Positions 28,085 to 37,055 of a stretch of DNA of 64,000 nucleotides are shown in pieces. Source of the DNA: Haloarcula hispanica ATCC 33960. GTDB taxonomy: Archaea > Halobacteriota > Halobacteria > Halobacteriales > Haloarculaceae. Every line of letters starts with the position of its first letter. Position 1 is the first letter of the stretch. The notes below the pieces were generated by a model. That model ran no database searches, was not told the DNA's origin, and was given only the letters and a program-made list of their open reading frames with translations. Location: NCBI RefSeq assembly GCF_000223905.1, contig NC_015948.1, positions 2,666,001 to 2,730,000 on the forward strand, in the 5' to 3' direction. The translations under genes and the position numbers were made by a program.

Positions 28085-29083
28085 TTACGCCGTCGGGAAC
28101 AGCGTCTCGGGCAGGTCACCGGGGAGTTCGTCGCGGTCGTGGTCGGCCTCGAAGTCGGGGTCGGGTCCCATCGGGACGATTCGCTTCGGGCTCACGTCGG
28201 GGTGAGTGGTGTAGTAGTGCTCCGTGATGTGGTCCATGTTCACCGTCTCGGCGACGCCGGGGAGCTGGTAGAGGTCCCGGAGGTACGGCCAGAGGTTGTC
28301 GTACTCGCGGATGAGCTTGTGGTTGCACATGAAGTGGGTGTGGTACACTTCGTCGAAGCGCACGAGCGTCGTGAACAGACAGATGTCCGCCTCGGTCAGG
28401 CGGTCGCCGGCGAGGAAGCGCTGGTCTTCGAGGACGCTGTCCCAGTGGTCCAGCGCGTCGAACAGTTCCTCGACGGCCTCGTCGTAGGCCGACTGGCTGT
28501 TCGCGAAGCCACAGCGGTAGACGCCGTTGTTGATGGGCTCGTAGATGTCGTCGATGATCCGGTCGACCTCGTCCTGATAGCCTTCGGGGTAGAGGTCGAC
28601 GTCGTTGTCGGCCACGTCGTCGAACTCAGTGTCGAGCATCCGAAGGATCTCCTCGGACTCGTTGTTGACGATGGTCTCTTCCTGTTTGTCCCACAGCACC
28701 GGCACCGTCACGCGGCAGGTCGCGTCGTTGTCGGCCGCGACGTAGACCTCGCGGAGGTAGTCCGATCCGTTGACCGTATCCGGCGTGCAGCCGTCCTTGT
28801 CGGGCGTGAACTGCCAGCCGTCCTCGCCGCGGAACGGGTCGACGTAGTCGACGGTGATGGCGTCTTCGAGTCCTAGCAGTTTCCGAGCGACCAGAATCCG
28901 GTGGGCCCACGGACAGGCGCGGCAGGCGTACAGGTGATACCGGCCCGCCTCGGGCTGGAACCGCGCGTCGGGGTCGTCCTCGACCCGGTCTCGGAAGGTG
29001 GTGTCCTGCCGGTCGAAAGCCCCGTCCTCGTCTGTCGTTTCGTACGCGTCAGTCCGCCACTCGCCGTCGACGAGCATATTCAT
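28085..29083 (-). CDS. Glutathionyl-hydroquinone reductase-like GST family protein
   Basis: 332 residues of the YqjG/ECM4 type. The thioredoxin-like domain carries the catalytic CRACPWAHR motif, and the C-terminal helical domain includes DICLFTTLVRFDEVYHTHFMCN, typical of this subfamily. Bacterial members reduce glutathionyl-hydroquinones. Haloarchaea use gamma-glutamylcysteine in place of glutathione, so the natural thiol is probably different. The ATG at 29083 (MNMLVDGEWRTDAY) is preferred; 29077 is possible. Confidence 0.9.
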   Translation of the reverse strand: MNMLVDGEWRTDAYETTDEDGAFDRQDTTFRDRVEDDPDARFQPEAGRYHLYACRACPWAHRILVARKLLGLEDAITVDYVDPFRGEDGWQFTPDKDGCTPDTVNGSDYLREVYVAADNDATCRVTVPVLWDKQEETIVNNESEEILRMLDTEFDDVADNDVDLYPEGYQDEVDRIIDDIYEPINNGVYRCGFANSQSAYDEAVEELFDALDHWDSVLEDQRFLAGDRLTEADICLFTTLVRFDEVYHTHFMCNHKLIREYDNLWPYLRDLYQLPGVAETVNMDHITEHYYTTHPDVSPKRIVPMGPDPDFEADHDRDELPGDLPETLFPTA

Positions 29084-29305
29084 GATAACCAATCGTACGC
29101 GCGCGAGTGGTAAAAGAGCGCGGTGACAGCGGTGTTACCGGACCAACACCGATGTTCCCGATGGTACCGAGAGCAGGGACTCCAGCAACGGTCAGTCCGG
29201 GGCCGCTGGCGGTCGCGCGCCAGTGTATGGGACACCACGGCACGCCGCCGGGCGGGTTCGAAGCCCTTATTGGGCCGCTCGGCGACGTATTCTCCAAGAG
29301 TACCT

Positions 29306-29839
29306 ATGTCGGACAAACCCGCCTCAATGTACCGGGACATCGACAAGCCCGCGTACACCCGACGCGAATACATCACAGGCATTCCCGGGTCGAAGATCGC
29401 ACAGCACAAGATGGGCCGCAAGCAGAAGGACGCCGACGACTACCCCGTCCAGATCAGCCTCATCGTCGAGGAGACCGTCCAGCTCCGTCACGGTTCGCTG
29501 GAGGCCTCCCGCCTGTCGGCCAACCGCCACATGATCAAGGAGCTCGGCGAAGAGGGTGACTACAAGATGACCCTCCGGAAGTTCCCCCACCAGGTCCTGC
29601 GCGAGAACAAGCAGGCGACCGGTGCTGGGGCCGACCGTGTCTCTGACGGGATGCGCGCCGCCTTCGGGAAGATCGTCGGCACCGCCGCCCGCGTCCAAGC
29701 CGGCGAACAGCTGTTCACCGCTTACGTCAACGTCGAGGACGCAGAGCACGTCAAGGAAGCGTTCCGCCGCGCATACAACAAGATCACGCCCTCTTGCCGC
29801 ATCAAGGTCGAACGCGGCGAAGAGAAGCTGATCGCGTAA
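29306..29839 (+). CDS. rpl10e: Ribosomal protein L10e (uL16 family)
   Basis: 177 residues of the archaeal/eukaryotic L10e type: [21 protein letters not shown] at the start, then the core [26 protein letters not shown], whose loop reaches toward the P site, and the C-terminal [11 protein letters not shown]. It is a large-subunit protein close to the 5S rRNA and tRNA sites. The ATG at 29306 gives the conserved N-terminus; the longer frame is not used. A TATA-like cttatt (about 29265-29272) sits upstream. Confidence 0.96.
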   Translation: MSDKPASMYRDIDKPAYTRREYITGIPGSKIAQHKMGRKQKDADDYPVQISLIVEETVQLRHGSLEASRLSANRHMIKELGEEGDYKMTLRKFPHQVLRENKQATGAGADRVSDGMRAAFGKIVGTAARVQAGEQLFTAYVNVEDAEHVKEAFRRAYNKITPSCRIKVERGEEKLIA

Positions 29840-29929
29840 ATCGGTCAACAACGTCTTTTGACCGTTCGCAGAACACGGCGAAGACCTGCTGGTCGCGTAA
29901 GTCAAACAGTGTTCGCTCGCCGTTCGCAG
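29815..29929 (+). repeat. Imperfect duplication of the L10e 3' end
   Basis: The last codons of L10e (29815-29839, cggcgaagagaagctgatcg then cgtaa) recur, diverged, at 29876-29900, again ending in TCGCGTAA. The segment CCGTTCGCAG that follows the first copy (29862) also follows the second (29920). The second copy would read GEDLLVA-stop for GEEKLIA-stop, but has no gene in front. Confidence 0.75.
29843..29863 (+). terminator. Hairpin after L10e
   Basis: GGTCAA (29843-29848) pairs with TTGACC (29858-29863) around a T-rich loop, four bases after the stop codon. Position and T content fit a transcription end, although archaeal termination mostly depends on T-tracts. Confidence 0.45.
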
Positions 29930-30091
29930 GGCGAGACGTCCGCAACTCGTCGCCCTTTGCCTCGTTCTCCGTGCCGCTCCGTAGAATACTGAGTCGTATC
30001 TCAATCGCGAACCCATACACTCGGAGCGTGCTTCTTGCTCTATGGTACCAGCACCCATAATGTTCTTGCACCCGTTCCACGTACCACCAGT

Positions 30092-30289
30092 ATGGTACTC
30101 AGAGTCATACTCCTGGCCCTTGGCGTCATCGAACTGCTCCGCCCCCGGAAGGTCGTTGACTTCTGGATGGGGCTGGCGGCGACGAACGGTGACGAGATAG
30201 ACCTGCGCCCGTGGGTGTACAGCGCCGCCCGAGTCGAGGGCGCGCTCCTCGTGCTGTGGGTACTCCGACGAAGTCGTAGCGGCGGGTGA
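30092..30289 (+). CDS. Small membrane protein (65 aa)
   Basis: 65 residues with two hydrophobic helices (VLRVILLALGVIELLRP and VEGALLVLWVL) around a polar loop. This looks like a short conserved haloarchaeal membrane protein. The ATG at 30092 places the first helix at the N-terminus; an upstream extension to 30035 has no membrane or signal features. Function unknown. Confidence 0.65.
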   Translation: MVLRVILLALGVIELLRPRKVVDFWMGLAATNGDEIDLRPWVYSAARVEGALLVLWVLRRSRSGG

Positions 30290-30346
30290 CTCAGCAGAAC
30301 GGCCCGCCACACCACACGGGTGACCGGCGCTGCTAGCGGGTGCCCG

Positions 30347-30802
30347 CTACGTATCGCCGGACAGTCGGACCGTCAACACCGGCGCGTCCGCCGTCCGAAC
30401 AACTTTCTCGGTGACGCTCCCCAGCAGAAACCGATCCAGACCGCTCCGCCCGTGGGTTCCCATAACGATCATATCGACACCCGCCGTCTCGGCGTAGTCG
30501 ATAATCTCCTCATAGGGGTCGCCCATTCGGTGCTCGGCAACAACGGCCGCGCCGTGGGCGGCGATATCGTCGATAGTCTCGTCGATGACCTGCTCGGTCT
30601 GTTCCTGCAGCGATTCGATGGTCGTTGCTTCTGCCGCGGCGCTCCCGAGATACGTCGAATCGACGACAGAGAGCACGTGAATCGTCGCGTCGTGCGTCTC
30701 CGCCAGTTCGAGTGCGTGTGAAAGCGCTTCGTCCGCGCCGTCACTGCCGTCCGTCGGGAAGAGAATGTCGTCGTACACGCGTGGTCTATTATTCCCCGGC
30801 AT
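30347..30802 (-). CDS. Universal stress protein (UspA family)
   Basis: 151 residues with the UspA fold: YDDILFPTDGSDGADEAL at the start and the ATP-binding signature GTHGRSGLDRFLLGSVTEKV toward the C-terminus. The conserved G-2x-G-9x-G(S/T) pattern is present, so it belongs to the ATP-binding class. Haloarchaea carry many paralogues, mostly linked to stress. It stands alone. Confidence 0.93.
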   Translation of the reverse strand: MPGNNRPRVYDDILFPTDGSDGADEALSHALELAETHDATIHVLSVVDSTYLGSAAAEATTIESLQEQTEQVIDETIDDIAAHGAAVVAEHRMGDPYEEIIDYAETAGVDMIVMGTHGRSGLDRFLLGSVTEKVVRTADAPVLTVRLSGDT

Positions 30803-30967
30803 ACTTAGCGTTTATCTGTCATTTCCGCCAATAGTTGCGTATGCATCCATTATATGCCGCAATTCTGTGGCTGGCGAGAATAGGTACGCGACGCGCAGCA
30901 GAGTCCGGTCACCGTGTGCCGAGAGCGGCTGCGAGCGTGTTTTATCTCTCCACGACAACTGCAAGCT

Positions 30968-31831
30968 ATGTACAGGCTGGCCGTCGCCACGAACGCCGAG
31001 ACCTTCGAGCGGATGCAGGGGCCGCTGGCGGCCCGTGACATCGAGGTGGGCCACGTCAAGACAGCTGAGCGGACGCTGGCGCTCGACGAGAGTCCCTTCG
31101 ACGAGTACGACGTGGGCTTCGTCTATCCCTCCCGAATCATGGAGGGAGCGGTCGCCGACGCCATGCTGGACGTGCCATGGGTCAACGACCGCGAGGCTAT
31201 CCTCCGCTCGCGGAACAAGGCCGACGTGCTGGCGCGTCTCGGCCGTGCGGACGTCCCCGTTCCCGAGACCGTCGTCGTGTCGAACCCGGCGAGCGAGGCC
31301 GAGCTGACGGCGGCCTTCGAGCGATTCGACCCGCCCGTGGTCGTGAAGCCGAACTCGACGACCCGCGGCGTCGGCGTGGCCAAGGCTCACGATCTGGATT
31401 CGTTTCTCGGCATCGTCGACTACCTCGATCTGGTCCACGACTACCGCGCGGTCGGCGATCAGTCGTTTCTCGTTCAGGAGTACGTCGCCGACGCCGCCGA
31501 CTACCGCGTGATGGTCGTCGACGGCGAGTACGTCGGCGCGGTGGAGCGCCGCCTCCCCGACGCGAGCCGCGCGCAGGGCCGGTGGAAACACAACGTCCAC
31601 CGCGGGGCCGAAGCCGAAGGGCAGGAACTGCCAGCGGCGCTACGGGAACTGGCCGAAGACGCGGCCGACGAACTGGAGATTCCGTACCTCGGCGTCGACC
31701 TGCTGGTGACCGAGGACCGCGCAGTCGTCAACGAGACGAACGCCCGCCCGACAATCGACTCGGCGACGAAGTACGAGGACGGCTTCTGGGACGACCTGGC
31801 GGCGTTGATACGGCAAACGGCTGAGCAGTAG
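30968..31831 (+). CDS. RimK-type ATP-grasp ligase
   Basis: 287 residues. The ATP-grasp signs are PPVVVKPNSTTRGVGVAKAHD (nucleotide Lys and glycine loop), SFLVQEYVADAADYRVMVVDGEYVG, and the metal-binding VVNETNARPT near the end. RimK-like enzymes join an amino acid to a carboxylate using ATP; haloarchaeal substrates range from cofactors to lysine biosynthesis carriers. None of those pathways is encoded nearby, so the substrate is open. The ATG at 30968 gives MYRLAVATN, a normal first strand. Confidence 0.85.
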   Translation: MYRLAVATNAETFERMQGPLAARDIEVGHVKTAERTLALDESPFDEYDVGFVYPSRIMEGAVADAMLDVPWVNDREAILRSRNKADVLARLGRADVPVPETVVVSNPASEAELTAAFERFDPPVVVKPNSTTRGVGVAKAHDLDSFLGIVDYLDLVHDYRAVGDQSFLVQEYVADAADYRVMVVDGEYVGAVERRLPDASRAQGRWKHNVHRGAEAEGQELPAALRELAEDAADELEIPYLGVDLLVTEDRAVVNETNARPTIDSATKYEDGFWDDLAALIRQTAEQ

Positions 31832-31886
31832 CGAAGCAAGCGCACTGGAGTGGCGCGCGGAAAATCAGAACCGTGTGCCGGGCGTG

Positions 31887-32273
31887 CTACAGTTCGATGT
31901 CCGCGGAGTCCTCTTCGGGGTCGAAGGTGACTTCGAGGATGCCGTTGTTGTACGTCGCGGCGGCTGAGTGTTCGTCGACGCGGGTCGGCAGGGTCAGTCG
32001 TTCGTGGTACTCGCGCTCCGGACTTTCGGCGTTGATCGTGAGGACAGTGCCGTCGCACTTGAGGTCGATTGCGTCCTTGTCGACGCCCGGAACGTCGGCG
32101 ACGACCCGGATCTCCTCGTCGGTTTCGTGAACGTCGACGTGGAGGTCGGCCCCACCGCCACCGGTGTCCCGGTCGATGTGGACGTCGCCTTCGGCCCCCA
32201 TCATCTCGTCCATCATCCGCTCTATTTCCCGGAAGAACTCGTCGAACGGGTCGTCACTGTCATCGCGTCTCAT
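31887..32273 (-). CDS. Hsp20/alpha-crystallin family protein, short
   Basis: 128 residues: an acidic/Met-rich N-terminal helix (FDEFFREIERMMDEMMG) then an alpha-crystallin domain with VVADVPGVDKDAIDLKCDG and NNGILEVTFDPEEDSADIEL. It is shorter than the Hsp20 at 8,148 and has no Arg-rich arm. Holdase chaperone role is expected. The ATG at 32273 is three codons inside the open frame and starts RRDDSDDPFDEF, the usual form. Confidence 0.87.
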   Translation of the reverse strand: MRRDDSDDPFDEFFREIERMMDEMMGAEGDVHIDRDTGGGGADLHVDVHETDEEIRVVADVPGVDKDAIDLKCDGTVLTINAESPEREYHERLTLPTRVDEHSAAATYNNGILEVTFDPEEDSADIEL

Positions 32274-32473
32274 TCCTACCAATCAGTACGTCCGTCCGTT
32301 TCAAAAGCCTTCGGACGAATATAGTACCTGTTACCAGACGCCGTCGAGGGGTACTCTCACACGAACGGCCACCTTCACTATTAATCATTCGCGCTCGAAC
32401 GCGCATAAACAAACACAAATTTACAACAAATCCGAAAACACTTTACACTGACCGACTGCCTCTCTAGACACCA

Positions 32474-33478
32474 ATGAGTGAGCCAGTCCGCGTCGGCCTC
32501 AACGGCTTCGGCCGTATCGGCCGCAACGTATTCCGCGCATCGTTACACAACGACAACGTCGAAGTCGTCGGTATCAACGATGTGATGGACGACTCGGAAA
32601 TCGACTACTTCGCCCAGTACGACACCGTCATGGGTGAACTCGAAGGGGCCAGCGTCGACGACGGCGTCCTCACGGTCGAGGGGACCGACTTCGAAGCAGG
32701 CATCTTCCACGAAACAGATCCCACACAGCTCCCGTGGGACGACCTCGATGTCGACGTGGCCTTCGAGGCGACCGGCATCTTCCGCACCAAGGAGGACGCG
32801 AGCCAGCATCTCGACGCCGGGACCGACAAGGTCCTCATCTCCGCCCCGCCGAAGGGCGACGAGCCGGTCAAGCAGCTCGTCTACGGCGTCAACCACGACG
32901 AGTACGACGGCGAGGATGTCGTCTCGAACGCCTCCTGTACGACCAACTCCATCACGCCGGTCGCGAAGGTCCTCGACGAGGAGTTCGGCATCAACGCCGG
33001 CCAGCTAACGACGGTCCACGCCTACACCGGCTCCCAGAACCTGATGGACGGCCCGAACGGCAAGCCCCGCCGTCGCCGTGCGGCCGCCGAGAACATCATC
33101 CCGACCTCGACCGGTGCCGCGCAGGCGACCACCGAGGTCCTGCCCGAGCTTGAAGGCAAACTCGACGGGATGGCTATCCGCGTCCCGGTGCCGAACGGCT
33201 CCATCACCGAGTTCGTTGTCGACCTCGACGACGACGTGACGGAGAGCGATGTCAACGCCGCCTTCGAGGAGGCCGCTGCCGGCGAACTCGAAGGCGTGCT
33301 GGGCGTCACGAGCGACGACGTCGTCTCCTCGGACATCCTCGGGGACCCGTACTCCACGCAGGTCGACCTGCAGTCGACGAACGTCGTCTCCGGGATGACG
33401 AAGATTCTCACCTGGTACGACAACGAGTACGGCTTCTCGAACCGGATGCTCGACGTGGCCGAGTACATCACTGAGTAA
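32474..33478 (+). CDS. gap: Glyceraldehyde-3-phosphate dehydrogenase
   Basis: 334 residues of the bacterial-like phosphorylating GAPDH. The NAD domain opens VRVGLNGFGRIGRNVFRAS, and the catalytic cysteine lies in SNASCTTNSITPVAKVL. The C-terminal WYDNEYGFSNRMLDVAEYI is typical. It converts glyceraldehyde 3-phosphate plus phosphate and NAD(P) to 1,3-bisphosphoglycerate. Its neighbour pgk does the next step. In Haloferax volcanii a bacterial-type gapI beside pgk is the glycolytic enzyme, and this pair looks like the same arrangement. Confidence 0.95.
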   Translation: MSEPVRVGLNGFGRIGRNVFRASLHNDNVEVVGINDVMDDSEIDYFAQYDTVMGELEGASVDDGVLTVEGTDFEAGIFHETDPTQLPWDDLDVDVAFEATGIFRTKEDASQHLDAGTDKVLISAPPKGDEPVKQLVYGVNHDEYDGEDVVSNASCTTNSITPVAKVLDEEFGINAGQLTTVHAYTGSQNLMDGPNGKPRRRRAAAENIIPTSTGAAQATTEVLPELEGKLDGMAIRVPVPNGSITEFVVDLDDDVTESDVNAAFEEAAAGELEGVLGVTSDDVVSSDILGDPYSTQVDLQSTNVVSGMTKILTWYDNEYGFSNRMLDVAEYITE

Positions 33479-33505
33479 ACGCAGAAACGATTTGCGGCGT
33501 CAGGA

Positions 33506-33720
33506 AGGTTTATAATTATTGTTCACTAAAGATGTTGCACACATAGAGTCCGAACCGGTGTTTGCCCACTGGTCGACTCTGTGTGTCAGCACAGACAGTT
33601 GTGCCCCCAGTCGGCATCCTGTGACCCGGTGCCGGCTGTGTGCGACAACGGTGTCCCCATCCCGACTCCCACCCCACCCTCACTCCCACCCCTCTCCCCA
33701 TTTCTACGCTGGTAGCCAGT
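33506..33720 (+). other. gap-pgk intergenic region with TATA box and hairpins
   Basis: The 327 bases between gap and pgk carry no credible gene. A TATA-like tttataatta (about 33508-33517) would start RNA near 33540, some 260 bases before pgk. The RNA would begin with an inverted repeat (CACACATAGAGTC near 33537 against GACTCTGTGTG near 33574) and run through a C-rich tract of CCCACCC-type repeats (about 33660-33700). It could be a long structured leader of pgk or a separate small RNA. Confidence 0.35.
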
Positions 33721-33805
33721 GCAAACAACGACGGTAGCTCCCGACAAGCCGCCCACTGTTCGGACTCGGAAACCGTTAAGCGGTCGGCAGGTTTCCTCCC
33801 GAGTG

Positions 33806-35011
33806 ATGACCTTCCAGACGCTCGACGACCTCGACGACGGACAGCGCGTCCTCGTTCGCCTCGACCTCAATTCACCGGTAGAGGACGGCACGGTACAGGA
33901 CAACCGACGGTTCGACCGCCACGCGGAGACGATCAGCGAACTCGTCGACCGCGGGTTCGAGGTTGCAGTGCTGGCCCACCAGGGCCGTCCTGGCCGCGAC
34001 GACTTCGTCTCGCTTGCCCAGCACGCCGACATTCTCGCGGAACACATTGACCACGACGTGGATTTCGTCGACGAGACCTACGGGCCGCAGGCGATTCACG
34101 ACATCGCGGCCCTCGACGGCGGCGACGTACTCGTTCTGGAGAACACGCGGATGTGCGACGACGAACTGCCGGAGGAAGACCCGGAAATCAAATCACAGAC
34201 GGAGTTCGTCCAGACGCTCAAAGACGAGTTCGACGCCTACATCAACGACGCCTACTCCGCGGCCCACCGCTCGCACGCCTCGCTGGTGGGCTTCCCGCTG
34301 GTCATGGACGCCTACGCCGGCCGCGTGATGGAAACCGAGTACGAGGCCAACACCGCCATCGCCGAGAAGGAGTTCGACGGGCAGGTGACGATGGTCGTCG
34401 GCGGGACGAAGGCCACGGACGTCATCGACGTGATGACCCACCTCGACGAGAAGGTCGACGACTTCCTGTTGGGCGGCATCGCCGGAGAACTGTTCCTGCG
34501 AGCCGCTGGCTACCCGGTCGGCTACGACATCGATGACGCGAACCTCTACGACGAGCAGTGGGAGCAAAACAGCGAGAAGATCGAGTCCATGCTCGAAGAC
34601 CACCGCGACCAGATCACGCTCGCGGTCGACCTGGCCTACGAGGACGAGAACGGCGACCGCGCCGAGCAGGCCGTCGACGACATCGAGGAAAAGAGCGTCT
34701 CCTACCTCGACGTCGGGAGCGAGACCGTCATGGAGTACTCGCCGATCATCCGGGACTCCGAGGCCGTCTTCGTGAAGGGCGCACTGGGGATGTTCGAGGA
34801 CGAGCGGTTCTCGGTCGGCACCGCCGGCGTGCTCGAAGCCATCGCCGACACCGACTGCTTCTCCGTCGTCGGCGGCGGCGACACCTCACGAGCTATCGAG
34901 ATGTACGGGATGGAAGAAGACGAGTTCGGCCACGTCTCTATCGCGGGCGGGGCCTACATCCGGGCGCTGACCGGCGCGGAACTGGTCGGCGTCGAAGCGC
35001 TACAGCGTTAA
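33806..35011 (+). CDS. pgk: Phosphoglycerate kinase
   Basis: 401 residues. The N-terminal substrate side shows VLVRLDLNSPVEDGTV, the His/Arg signature AHQGRPGR and LENTRM; the nucleotide side shows FSVVGGGDTSRAI and MFEDERFSVGT. It makes ATP from 1,3-bisphosphoglycerate in lower glycolysis, reversed in gluconeogenesis. It follows gap by 327 bases. The ATG at 33806 gives the conserved start MTFQTLDDL; the longer frame crosses the C-rich intergenic tract. Confidence 0.96.
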   Translation: MTFQTLDDLDDGQRVLVRLDLNSPVEDGTVQDNRRFDRHAETISELVDRGFEVAVLAHQGRPGRDDFVSLAQHADILAEHIDHDVDFVDETYGPQAIHDIAALDGGDVLVLENTRMCDDELPEEDPEIKSQTEFVQTLKDEFDAYINDAYSAAHRSHASLVGFPLVMDAYAGRVMETEYEANTAIAEKEFDGQVTMVVGGTKATDVIDVMTHLDEKVDDFLLGGIAGELFLRAAGYPVGYDIDDANLYDEQWEQNSEKIESMLEDHRDQITLAVDLAYEDENGDRAEQAVDDIEEKSVSYLDVGSETVMEYSPIIRDSEAVFVKGALGMFEDERFSVGTAGVLEAIADTDCFSVVGGGDTSRAIEMYGMEEDEFGHVSIAGGAYIRALTGAELVGVEALQR

Positions 35012-35154
35012 CTGCGGCCTTTCGTCTCCGCGTGTCGCAGGTCCCAGTCCTCGATTAGTTCGTCGGGCACCTCGACGATTCGCCCGGTTTCGGTCGGCTC
35101 CGTCCGTGCGTGACGGCCAGTCCAGTCGTGGTCAGCGTCGGGCGTAGCTGCCAT
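35008..35154 (-). CDS. Small hypothetical acidic protein (48 aa)
   Basis: A 48-residue frame ending IVEVPDELIEDWDLRHAETKGRS, converging on pgk with a four-base overlap. The pattern of a short polar head and a VPxELIEDWDLR tail is compact and haloarchaeal in composition. A minus-strand TATA-like aatttatcc (about 35178-35186) lies 28 bases upstream of the ATG, supporting expression. Function unknown. Confidence 0.62.
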   Translation of the reverse strand: MAATPDADHDWTGRHARTEPTETGRIVEVPDELIEDWDLRHAETKGRS

Positions 35155-35204
35155 ACACCGCGCTACCAGCGGCGAGGATAAATTCCTTCCGCCAAGATAT
35201 TGTA

Positions 35205-35225
35205 AGTAATTACTCGGTTCCGAGT
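35205..35225. promoter_or_regulatory. Overlapping palindromes upstream of riboflavin synthase
   Basis: AGTAATTACT (35205-35214) is a perfect palindrome and overlaps ACTCGGTTCCGAGT (35212-35225), another perfect one. They lie between the promoters of the small minus-strand gene and ribE, just before a TATA-like tctatatta (35225-35233). This is a likely operator for one or both genes. Confidence 0.5.
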
Positions 35226-35282
35226 CTATATTACGTCTCCGGGAAGCCAAGTGCTTTCCGCCAGCCGTGCTGTATCTGGGGT

Positions 35283-35861
35283 ATGTTCACCGGAATCGTC
35301 GAGACGACCGGCGAGGTGCAGGCGGTTATTGACGACGAGGGCGGGCGTCGGATGCGGATCGGCGCGCCGTTCGAGGGACTCGACCACGGCCAGTCGATCA
35401 GCGTCAGCGGCGTCTGTCTCACCGTCGAGAAGGCGGCCGACGGTGAGTGGTTCGAGGTGTTTCTCGCCCAGGAGACCCTCGCCCGGACGTTCTTCGATGA
35501 CCTCGACGGCGGTGACCGGGTGAACCTTGAGCGGGCGATGCCGGCCGACGGCCGGTTCGACGGCCACATCGTGCAAGGCCACGTCGACACGACGGCCGAG
35601 ATCGTCGGTATCGAACAGGAGGGCGAGGACTGGACGTTCACGTTCTCCCTGCCCGAGGCCCATCAGGACTATCTGGTTCAGAAAGGGTCGATAACGGTCG
35701 ACGGCATCAGCCTGACCGTCGCCGACCGTCGCTCCGAGGAGTTCGACGTGGCGATCATTCCGACGACGTACGCCGAGACGACGCTGTCGGAGAAGTCGGT
35801 CGGCGATCCAGTCCACTTAGAGGTCGACGTGGTCGCGAAATACGTCGAGCAGTTGGTCTAA
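35283..35861 (+). CDS. ribE: Riboflavin synthase, alpha-chain type
   Basis: 192 residues with the two lumazine-binding repeats of the bacterial-type enzyme: MFTGIVETTGEV opens repeat one, with SVSGVCLTV and GHIVQGHVD; repeat two has KGSITVDGISLTV. It turns two 6,7-dimethyl-8-ribityllumazine molecules into one riboflavin. Length and both repeats are complete. The end overlaps the convergent PrsW-like gene by four bases. Confidence 0.95.
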   Translation: MFTGIVETTGEVQAVIDDEGGRRMRIGAPFEGLDHGQSISVSGVCLTVEKAADGEWFEVFLAQETLARTFFDDLDGGDRVNLERAMPADGRFDGHIVQGHVDTTAEIVGIEQEGEDWTFTFSLPEAHQDYLVQKGSITVDGISLTVADRRSEEFDVAIIPTTYAETTLSEKSVGDPVHLEVDVVAKYVEQLV

Positions 35862-36892
35862 GGGTCGAACTCGGTCTGTTCCGGGCGAAGCGCAGTCTCG
35901 TCCGGGTCCTCGTGAGCGCGCCTGTAGGCCCGCCGGTAGGCGTGAACCTTCTTCAGCAACAGCAGGCCGAAAAACGAGTCGTACACGATGACGAAGCCGA
36001 AGAACGCGACGAGGAAGTTGACGTTGTAGATGCCCGCCAGGATAGCTGTCACCGGGCCGGCCAGCGTGTTGTAGACGGCGTGGATGAGCGAAGCGATGAG
36101 CAGTCCCTTCAGCACGATTGGGCCGGCGTCGTCGGGGTTGAACTTCGCCAGACCGAGGTAGTAGCCGGCGAAGGCCGAGTAGATGACGTGGCCCGGCCCC
36201 GCGAGCGCTCTGATCGCGGTGATGTCGCTGCTCGCGGCGAGTAACTCGACCGTCCCGGTAGCCATCTCGGCGTTCTGTGTGATGTACAGCGCGTTTTCGA
36301 TAGTCGCAAAGCCGAGACCGGCGACAGCGCCGTACACCGCACCGTCGACGACGGCGTCGAAGCGGTTGTCGCGGAAGGCGTACAGGCGTACCGCCAGCAG
36401 TTTCACGGTCTCCTCGACGGGACCGACGATGAGGAAGAAGACGAACACCTGACCGAGGAACGGCACGAGCCCGAACCCGGAGCCGATTGCCTGAACCGGC
36501 TCGCCGAGGAACCCGTTGAGAATACCGGCAAAGCCGGCAAACAACACTCCGAGCAAGAACGTTCCCACGAGCAGCGTCAGTGGTTCCTCCGTAGTCACAT
36601 CAGCGTAGTAGATGTAGGCCGCGAGTCCGAGCGCCGGCACGGCAGAGAGGATGGCCATCCCGGCAAACAGCGGCTGGTCGCTGAGCGCGCCGAGGCTCCC
36701 GAACGCGACCTGCAGGAGGAGGATCAGAATGGCTGCAAGGATGACCAGATACCGCAGCGTCCGTATTCCGATGTGGTAGAGCCAGTGGGCGAACCGGTCC
36801 AGCCTCGACCGGGGCTCCCAAGTCGATATCTCATAGAGGTCTGCCGACCCGTCCGCGTTTACCTCGACCGGGTCCTGCCGTCGCTTTCCCAT
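35858..36892 (-). CDS. PrsW-family intramembrane metalloprotease
   Basis: 344 residues with a ~45-residue cytosolic head and about eight membrane helices. The family motif is VGPVEETVKLLAVR (the EE pair), with later conserved segments FATIENALY and HVIYSAFAGYYLG supplying histidine. PrsW proteins are membrane zinc proteases; the bacterial founder cuts an anti-sigma factor. No partner is visible here, so the target is unknown. Confidence 0.88.
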   Translation of the reverse strand: MGKRRQDPVEVNADGSADLYEISTWEPRSRLDRFAHWLYHIGIRTLRYLVILAAILILLLQVAFGSLGALSDQPLFAGMAILSAVPALGLAAYIYYADVTTEEPLTLLVGTFLLGVLFAGFAGILNGFLGEPVQAIGSGFGLVPFLGQVFVFFLIVGPVEETVKLLAVRLYAFRDNRFDAVVDGAVYGAVAGLGFATIENALYITQNAEMATGTVELLAASSDITAIRALAGPGHVIYSAFAGYYLGLAKFNPDDAGPIVLKGLLIASLIHAVYNTLAGPVTAILAGIYNVNFLVAFFGFVIVYDSFFGLLLLKKVHAYRRAYRRAHEDPDETALRPEQTEFDP

Positions 36893-37055
36893 GTGCCACG
36901 TCTACAGGCCGCCTCACCTAACCGTTTGGTTCGACTATATCCGAACGGACACTGAGCGGCGTCGTAGACGACAACGGAGGAGTCAAAGACGGCCCTGCTA
37001 CCGGATCTTTGCAGGAGACGAGAGGCTTTTCGCACAGGCACACTAACGGGGACGT

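Noticed and set aside
29254-29266. GGGTTCGAAGCCC, a T-arm-like sequence, suggesting a tRNA
   Set aside because: No acceptor or anticodon arm can be formed around it; the cttatt directly after serves better as the L10e promoter.
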